Position numbers and translations under genes: made by a program. Under the pieces are notes generated by a model. That model made no database searches. It saw only the letters and a program-made list of their open reading frames with translations, and was not told where the DNA came from. Positions 60,263 through 64,000 of a stretch of 64,000 bases of DNA are shown piece after piece. The DNA comes from Paraplanobispora takensis (GTDB taxonomy: Bacteria > Actinomycetota > Actinomycetes > Streptosporangiales > Streptosporangiaceae). The stretch spans positions 25,661 through 89,660 of the forward strand of contig NZ_BOOK01000050.1 in NCBI RefSeq assembly GCF_016863195.1, in the 5' to 3' direction. Within the stretch, counting starts at the first letter, position 1. Each line of letters begins with the position of its first letter.

Positions 60263-60748
60263 ATGACGGCCGAGGAATGGGCACTGGCGGCGTCTGTTTT
60301 CTTCTCGGGGCTCGCCGCGGGCTTCCTGGGAGGGCTGTGCACGATCCTGCGCCCCGTGCTCGCAGCGATGGACGGCCCGGGCTTCCGGAACTTCATGGAG
60401 ACGTTCCTCCGATACGCGGGCAACGGCTTGGGCAAGGCGTTCAACTATGCCTGGTCGGGTGGGATGAGCATCGCGCCGATCGTCGCCCTCGTGCTCCTGT
60501 GGGACGATCCCGGCTCGACCTCGTTCGTGCTCACCGCGATCGGCCTGGCCGTCGTGGTCGTCGGTGTGCTCATCGTCTCCAACGTGTGGAAGACACCGCA
60601 CTACAAGCTGATGCTGGCCTGGGACCCCGAGGCCATGCCGGCGGGCTGGAAGGCGGGACGGCAGCGCTACTTCACGATCAACTGGCTCCAGCTCGCGACG
60701 ACCTGGGGGGCGTTCATCCTCTTCCTGACGGCTCTGATCTGCCTTTGA
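60263..60748 (+). CDS. DUF1772-like membrane protein
   Basis: 161 residues from ATG 60263 after GGAGGGAGAACC. Four transmembrane helices (about 8-30, 60-82, 88-108 and 138-160). The motif 'RPVLAAMDGPGFRNFMETFLRYAG' and the C-terminal 'RQRYFTINWLQLATTWGAFI' match the DUF1772 (anthrone-oxygenase-like) group. In most cases these are small membrane proteins of unknown role, often found next to MarR- or HxlR-type regulators. Confidence 0.75.
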   Translation: MTAEEWALAASVFFSGLAAGFLGGLCTILRPVLAAMDGPGFRNFMETFLRYAGNGLGKAFNYAWSGGMSIAPIVALVLLWDDPGSTSFVLTAIGLAVVVVGVLIVSNVWKTPHYKLMLAWDPEAMPAGWKAGRQRYFTINWLQLATTWGAFILFLTALICL

Positions 60749-60755
60749 CCTCTGC

Positions 60756-60798
60756 CGTCCGGCACCTCTGCAGCCGCCGCGGCGGACGACGCCGGACG
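60756..60798. terminator. Hairpin between convergent genes
   Basis: CGTCCGGC (60756-60763) pairs with GCCGGACG (60791-60798), and the loop is itself able to fold (GCCGCCGCGGC). It lies between the DUF1772-like gene and the YdeI-like gene. Confidence 0.4.
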
Positions 60799-60811
60799 AC
60801 GGAGGCGGGGG

Positions 60812-61354
60812 TCACGAGGCCGACAGGCCGGAGATCGCCTTGTCCAGGCGTGCCGCGCGCCCGGCCGGGGTCCGGGCCTTCAGCAGCGGCAGGATCATCC
60901 GGTACCGGCCGGTCTTGTCCAGCGTCTCGAAACGGGCGGCGGCCTGCGGGCAGTCGGCCAGCGCCCGGGCCAGGTCGGGCGGGACGGTGACCGCGCGCTG
61001 GGCGGTGTAGGCCGCCGCCCAGCGGCCGTCGGCCCTGGCGGCGGCGACCTGCGCCAGGCCGGGCGGGCGCATGCGCCCGGCGGCGGTCAGCGCCTCGACG
61101 CGCTCGACGTTCACCCGCGACCAGGAGCTGCCCCGGCGGCGGCGCGAGTAGCGCTGCAGGAAGCGGTGCTCGTCGCAGGAGCGGCGGTGGCTGTCGATCC
61201 AGCCGTAGCACAGCGCCACCTCCAGCGCCTGCTCGATCGTGACCGCGACGACGGGCGAGCCCTTCCTCGCGATCACCAGCCAGGCGCCGCCCTCGTCCTC
61301 GTGGTGTGCGGCCAGCCACGACTCCCACTGGGCGGCGTCGGTGAAGTGCATCAT
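60812..61354 (-). CDS. YdeI/OmpD-associated family protein
   Basis: 180 residues from ATG 61354 or the adjacent ATG 61351. Family landmarks: 'WESWLAAHHEDEGGAWLVIARKGS', 'QALEVALCYGWIDSHRRSCDEHRFLQRYSRRRRGSSWSRVN' and the C-terminal 'RYRMILPLLKARTPAGRAARLDKAIS'. The family is linked to peptide/antibiotic resistance in enterobacteria, but the biochemical role is unknown. A perfect 12-bp inverted repeat lies about 90 bases upstream. Confidence 0.9.
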   Translation of the reverse strand: MMHFTDAAQWESWLAAHHEDEGGAWLVIARKGSPVVAVTIEQALEVALCYGWIDSHRRSCDEHRFLQRYSRRRRGSSWSRVNVERVEALTAAGRMRPPGLAQVAAARADGRWAAAYTAQRAVTVPPDLARALADCPQAAARFETLDKTGRYRMILPLLKARTPAGRAARLDKAISGLSAS

Positions 61355-61445
61355 CGGTCATGACCTTCCGGGTACGGCGGCCGCCGGGCGGCCCGCGTGT
61401 CGTCGGCGCTTCCCCTCGACCGGGAGCCCGCTCCCATCCTCCGCC

Positions 61446-61474
61446 TTGAAGTGCTCACCGAATGAGCACTTCAA
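61446..61474. promoter_or_regulatory. Perfect 12-bp inverted repeat upstream of the YdeI-like gene
   Basis: TTGAAGTGCTCA (61446-61457) and TGAGCACTTCAA (61463-61474), spacer CCGAA. It is AT-richer than its surroundings. It lies between the end of a STAS gene and the start of the YdeI-like gene, both leftward, so it may be a regulator-binding site for the latter or a terminator for the former. The half-site length and symmetry favour a dimeric repressor. Confidence 0.6.
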
Positions 61475-61559
61475 ATACCGTTTCAGCCGGTCGCCGATCA
61501 CCGCCGATGCGCGTCAGAACACCGAGGTGCCCCCTGCCGGCCCCATCGGCCGACCACCG

Positions 61560-61988
61560 TCAGCGCGGGGTGGGGCGATGGCGCCCGGGCACGCCGGGGG
61601 CGCGCGGGGTGCGGTGCGGTGGCCGACGGGCGCGGCCGGCCGGGCCGTCGAAGCCGGTGCGCAGGTGGCTGCCGGCCAGCACCCGGCCCGCCACCCCGTC
61701 CAGGCCGTCGATGTGCAGCGCGATGCCATCGCGCTCGGCGCGTTCCACAGCGGTGAGTACGGCGCGCAGTCCGGCGCCGTCGCAGCCGGTCAGCGCGTGC
61801 ACCTCCAGCACCAGGCGGTGCGGGCCGGCCATGTCGGCGGCCCGCACCGCGGCCAGGCAGTGCTCCAGCAGCGGCGCGCTGGTGCGGTCGAGCACGCCGT
61901 GCACGCACACGGTGATCGTCTCATCGGTGGTGTGGATGGTGATGCTCTCGCCCGGGGAGGAGGGCGGATCGAAAGGGGCGGCAGGCAT
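61560..61988 (-). CDS. STAS-domain protein lacking the phospho-serine
   Basis: 142 residues from ATG 61988. The STAS pattern is 'ITVCVHGVLDRTSAPLLEHCLAAV', 'HRLVLEVHALTGCDGAGLRAVLTAVERAERDG', 'LHIDGLDGVAGRVLAGSHL'. The position normally holding the phosphorylated Ser (DSxG) is Gly (CDGAG), so switching by an RsbW kinase is unlikely. The last 25 residues are an Arg/Pro/His-rich tail. It may be a permanently active antagonist or have another partner. Confidence 0.8.
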   Translation of the reverse strand: MPAAPFDPPSSPGESITIHTTDETITVCVHGVLDRTSAPLLEHCLAAVRAADMAGPHRLVLEVHALTGCDGAGLRAVLTAVERAERDGIALHIDGLDGVAGRVLAGSHLRTGFDGPAGRARRPPHRTPRAPGVPGRHRPTPR

Positions 61989-62228
61989 GGCGGTCCCAGG
62001 GACGCGGGATCAGGGCGATAAAGGCCAGTGTGCTCCTACCCGGCGGCTCCGGCTAACCCCCGGCACCGTTCGATCGGGGTGCCACCCCGCGCGGGCCGGA
62101 TTCGGCGAAGGATGCAGCGCCGCAGCGGCCGTGGGTGGAGTATCGAAAAAAAGGAGGGTGCCCCGCAGCGGTGTCCGGGCCGGCACCGCGCCGGTGGAGC
62201 ACGGTCATTGACAACCTCAGAGGTGATC

Positions 62229-62882
62229 ATGAGCGGTGATCAGGGATCACGGGCCGACGATCAGAACAGGGGCGATCGCGCGGCGCAGCGGCGCGACCGG
62301 CTGGCCGGTCGGCGCGATCGCGCGGCCGAGTTGCGCGATGCGGCCGGGCTGATCCGCGACCAGGCCTCAGAGCAGCGCGATCAGGCCGCCGAGCAACGGG
62401 ACCGGGTCGCCGAGCGATGCTGGGCGACCGCTCGGGAGCAATCTTCCGCCGAGGAGATCGACCGGCGTATACACGATCTGCTGTGGGCGGCCGAGCAGCG
62501 GGACCGCACGGCCGCCCGGCGCCAGGACCGGCTGGCTGATCTCGGCGATCCGATCGCCGCCGAACTGGCGTCGCTGGCCGGCGAGCGGGAGCAGGCCGCG
62601 GCCGATCGGGCCGTGCTGCGCGAGCTGCTGGCCCAGCTGCGCGAGCAGCGGCTGGTCGAGAAACACGCCCGTGAGCAGCAGTACCAGCGGGCGGCGGCGG
62701 ATCGTCAGGCCACCGCCGCGGATCGCCAGGCCGGCCAGGACGATCGGCGGGCCAGCCAAAGCGACCGCCAGTTGGCGGCCTCGGACCGGCTGGGGGCGGG
62801 CGTCGATCGGCAGGCGGCCGCGCAGCGGCGTACGCAGCAGCATTTGGGCTTCGACGAGGCCCCGGCACGCGGCGAGCGGTGA
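62229..62882 (+). CDS. Asp-Arg repeat coiled-coil protein
   Basis: 217 residues from ATG 62229 with GAGGTGATC upstream. The composition is extreme: Ala, Arg, Asp and Gln dominate and hydrophobics are rare. Units such as RRDRAAELRD, EQRDQAAEQRD and A[AS]DRQA recur with about seven-residue spacing (for example AADRQATAADRQAGQDDRRASQSDRQLAASDR near 185-215 in pieces). It should be one long charged helix or coiled coil. Similar repeats are seen in the N-terminal parts of some actinobacterial diguanylate cyclases and sensor proteins, but no catalytic domain is here. It may be a scaffold within the signalling island. Confidence 0.75.
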   Translation: MSGDQGSRADDQNRGDRAAQRRDRLAGRRDRAAELRDAAGLIRDQASEQRDQAAEQRDRVAERCWATAREQSSAEEIDRRIHDLLWAAEQRDRTAARRQDRLADLGDPIAAELASLAGEREQAAADRAVLRELLAQLREQRLVEKHAREQQYQRAAADRQATAADRQAGQDDRRASQSDRQLAASDRLGAGVDRQAAAQRRTQQHLGFDEAPARGER

Positions 62883-62999
62883 TCGCGCCGGTTGTGCCGG
62901 TGAGATCGCGCCGGTGAGGAGAATGCGCGTGCGCCGGTTTCGGGTGGGCGGCGCTCAGAGGCGATGCCCGTCAGAGATGTCGCCGACGAGCGGCAGCGC

Positions 63000-63335
63000 C
63001 TAGCTGACGGCCGGGGCCTCGGCGTCGGGCATGTCGTGCTGGGTGAACATGTCGATGAGCAGCCGCACCGGCAGGCCGGCCTCGGTCGGATAGCGGAACC
63101 CGCGCTCGGGGTTGAGGGTGTAGTGGTTGCGGCGGCCGACCTTCTCGCGCGTCAGATAGCCCTCCTGGTGCAGATCGGAGACGATGCCCTGCACGGCGCG
63201 TTCGGTGATGCCGATGCGGGTGGCGATGTCGCGCAGGCGCACCTGCGGATCGCGGGCGATCTCCACCAGCACCCGGGCGTGGTGGGTCAGAAAAGTCCAG
63301 CTGGAGGCGGGCTCGCCGGAGCCGGGTGGGGCCAT
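63000..63335 (-). CDS. Winged-helix transcriptional regulator
   Basis: 111 residues from ATG 63335 with AGAGAGGTGAC upstream. A MarR/ArsR-like winged helix: 'THHARVLVEIARDPQVRLRDIATRIGITERAVQGIVSDLHQEGYLTREKVGRRNHYTL', followed by a short helical tail (GLPVRLLIDMFTQH). Widespread small regulators of this type sit in STAS/PP2C loci of actinomycetes. The palindrome at 63404-63427 in the divergent region is its probable operator. Confidence 0.88.
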   Translation of the reverse strand: MAPPGSGEPASSWTFLTHHARVLVEIARDPQVRLRDIATRIGITERAVQGIVSDLHQEGYLTREKVGRRNHYTLNPERGFRYPTEAGLPVRLLIDMFTQHDMPDAEAPAVS

Positions 63336-63403
63336 GTCACCTCTCTTTGGTGCCGGCCGATCCGCATGGGGCAGCGCGGCGGGGGTAGCTCTGCCCTCCG
63401 ATC

Positions 63404-63427
63404 TTACCGGAAGTTCATTTCCGGTAA
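63404..63427. promoter_or_regulatory. Perfect palindromic operator TTACCGGAA-N6-TTCCGGTAA
   Basis: TTACCGGAA (63404-63412) and TTCCGGTAA (63419-63427) with spacer GTTCAT lie in the divergent region between the winged-helix regulator (63335) and the STAS gene (63457). The symmetry fits a dimeric winged-helix protein and suggests autoregulation and control of the STAS gene. Confidence 0.7.
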
Positions 63428-63456
63428 TCCTCTTCTCGAAGTAAGCTGCGGGTGAG

Positions 63457-63999
63457 ATGATTTCCGTTGACCGGTCTCCCTTTGCCAGTGGGGGTCCCCA
63501 TGCCTGTTCCCCGACCCCGGAGCCTCGGCATCTGCCCGTCTTTCCGGGGCACCGCCGGCCCCGTCCCGCCCTTTCACGCAGCGCCGTGACCCTCCGGCAC
63601 GACAGCGCTTCCGAGCCCGATGACGCCACGGCCGCCGACGTCACCGACGCGATCCTCTATGCCGATCGCCAGTTGCGCCTGACCTACCGGCCCCGGCCCG
63701 GCGCGGCCCTCATCCAGCTGATCGGGGAGGTCGACAGCACCAACCGCCCCGCCCTGGCCGAGACGCTGACCCGCGCCGGGCACGACGGCGATCTCCTGCT
63801 GATCGATCTGCGGCACCTGTGCTTCGTCGACGCCGGCGGGATGCGCCTGCTGGCGCAGCTGTGCCAGGCCGGTACGGCCCGCGTGGTCAACGTGCCGCCC
63901 TACCTGCGTCGCCTGGCCGAGCTGCTGGACCTGCCGCTGTGCGACGGCGCCCCGGTCGTCCCCACAGCGGCGCCGATCGACGCCCCCGATGCCGGCTAG
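63457..63999 (+). CDS. STAS-domain protein with altered phospho-site
   Basis: 180 residues if started at ATG 63457; GTG 63586 would remove a Pro/Arg-rich unconserved stretch and may be the true start. The STAS core (about 80-170) reads 'AALIQLIGEVDSTNRPALAETL', 'LLLIDLRHLCFVDAGGMRLLAQLCQ', 'ARVVNVPPYLRRLAELLDL'. The usual Ser is Ala (VDAGG), so phosphorylation control is doubtful. The stop ends one base before the window edge. Divergent from the winged-helix regulator. Confidence 0.8.
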   Translation: MISVDRSPFASGGPHACSPTPEPRHLPVFPGHRRPRPALSRSAVTLRHDSASEPDDATAADVTDAILYADRQLRLTYRPRPGAALIQLIGEVDSTNRPALAETLTRAGHDGDLLLIDLRHLCFVDAGGMRLLAQLCQAGTARVVNVPPYLRRLAELLDLPLCDGAPVVPTAAPIDAPDAG

Positions 64000-64000
64000 A

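Noticed and set aside
1..64000. Mobile elements, tRNA/rRNA genes, CRISPR arrays or prophage
   Set aside because: No transposase, integrase, terminal repeats, tRNA-like cloverleaf with flanking att site, or spaced CRISPR repeats could be found by eye; the collagen-like pair alone is not enough to call a prophage.

Overview
The window is high-GC actinomycete chromosome, with GC-ending codons, frequent GTG starts, GGAGG-type ribosome sites and many 1- or 4-base stop/start overlaps. The mix of a DUF5999 protein, a Ser/Thr kinase fused to WD40 repeats, many partner-switching (STAS/PP2C) regulators and a lanthipeptide locus suggests a filamentous actinomycete, perhaps Streptosporangiales. That placement is inference. 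I saw no rRNA, tRNA, CRISPR array, transposase or integrase.

Left part (1-10.4 kb): a lanthipeptide locus. It opens with the C-terminal end of a large SARP/TPR-type regulator. A small secreted protein follows, then a three-domain lanthionine synthetase with an intact zinc site, a translationally coupled S9 (prolyl-oligopeptidase-like) protease, a 44-residue Cys-rich precursor flanked by hairpins, and two overlapping ABC exporter half-transporters with the signature of a heterodimer. TCCAAGC direct repeats with 10-11 bp phasing lie before both the small secreted protein and the synthetase. They look like SARP operators. The precursor core is built of two 11-residue pseudo-repeats and I do not recognise it as a known lanthipeptide.

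10.4-19.7 kb: mostly housekeeping and accessory genes. These are an F420-type LLM oxidoreductase, a secreted GH3 glycosidase divergent from a GH13 enzyme, an NTF2-like pseudogene with an internal deletion, DUF5999, a membrane-anchored collagen-like protein coupled to a coiled-coil membrane protein, an acyl-CoA dehydrogenase, a secreted protein and a sulfotransferase.

19.9-29 kb: a compact oxidative operon of acyl-adenylating ligase, flavin monooxygenase-like enzyme, FMN hydroxy-acid oxidase, unusual P450 and cation/proton antiporter, followed by a two-component pair. It looks like an uncharacterised small-molecule pathway.

29-39.4 kb: a cupin and GlxA regulator pair, DUF4328, a membrane protein/YtrA-type GntR module, enoyl-CoA hydratase divergent from a MocR-type regulator that lacks a normal start codon, a giant Ser/Thr kinase/WD40 protein and a secreted protein.

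39.6-46 kb and 58-64 kb: signalling islands of the SigB/Rsb kind. The first has a GAF histidine kinase, a 1396-residue fusion of histidine kinase, receiver, PAS/GAF, PP2C phosphatase and RsbW-like kinase, and two STAS antagonists. The second has an RsbQ-like hydrolase coupled to an RsbP-like PAS-PP2C phosphatase, two STAS proteins lacking the phospho-serine, a DR-rich coiled-coil protein and a winged-helix regulator facing a perfect palindrome. Between them lie assorted enzymes, a TetR/beta-propeller pair, a second membrane protein/GntR module with its own inverted-repeat operator, and a two-component system whose kinase has lost its ATP-binding core.
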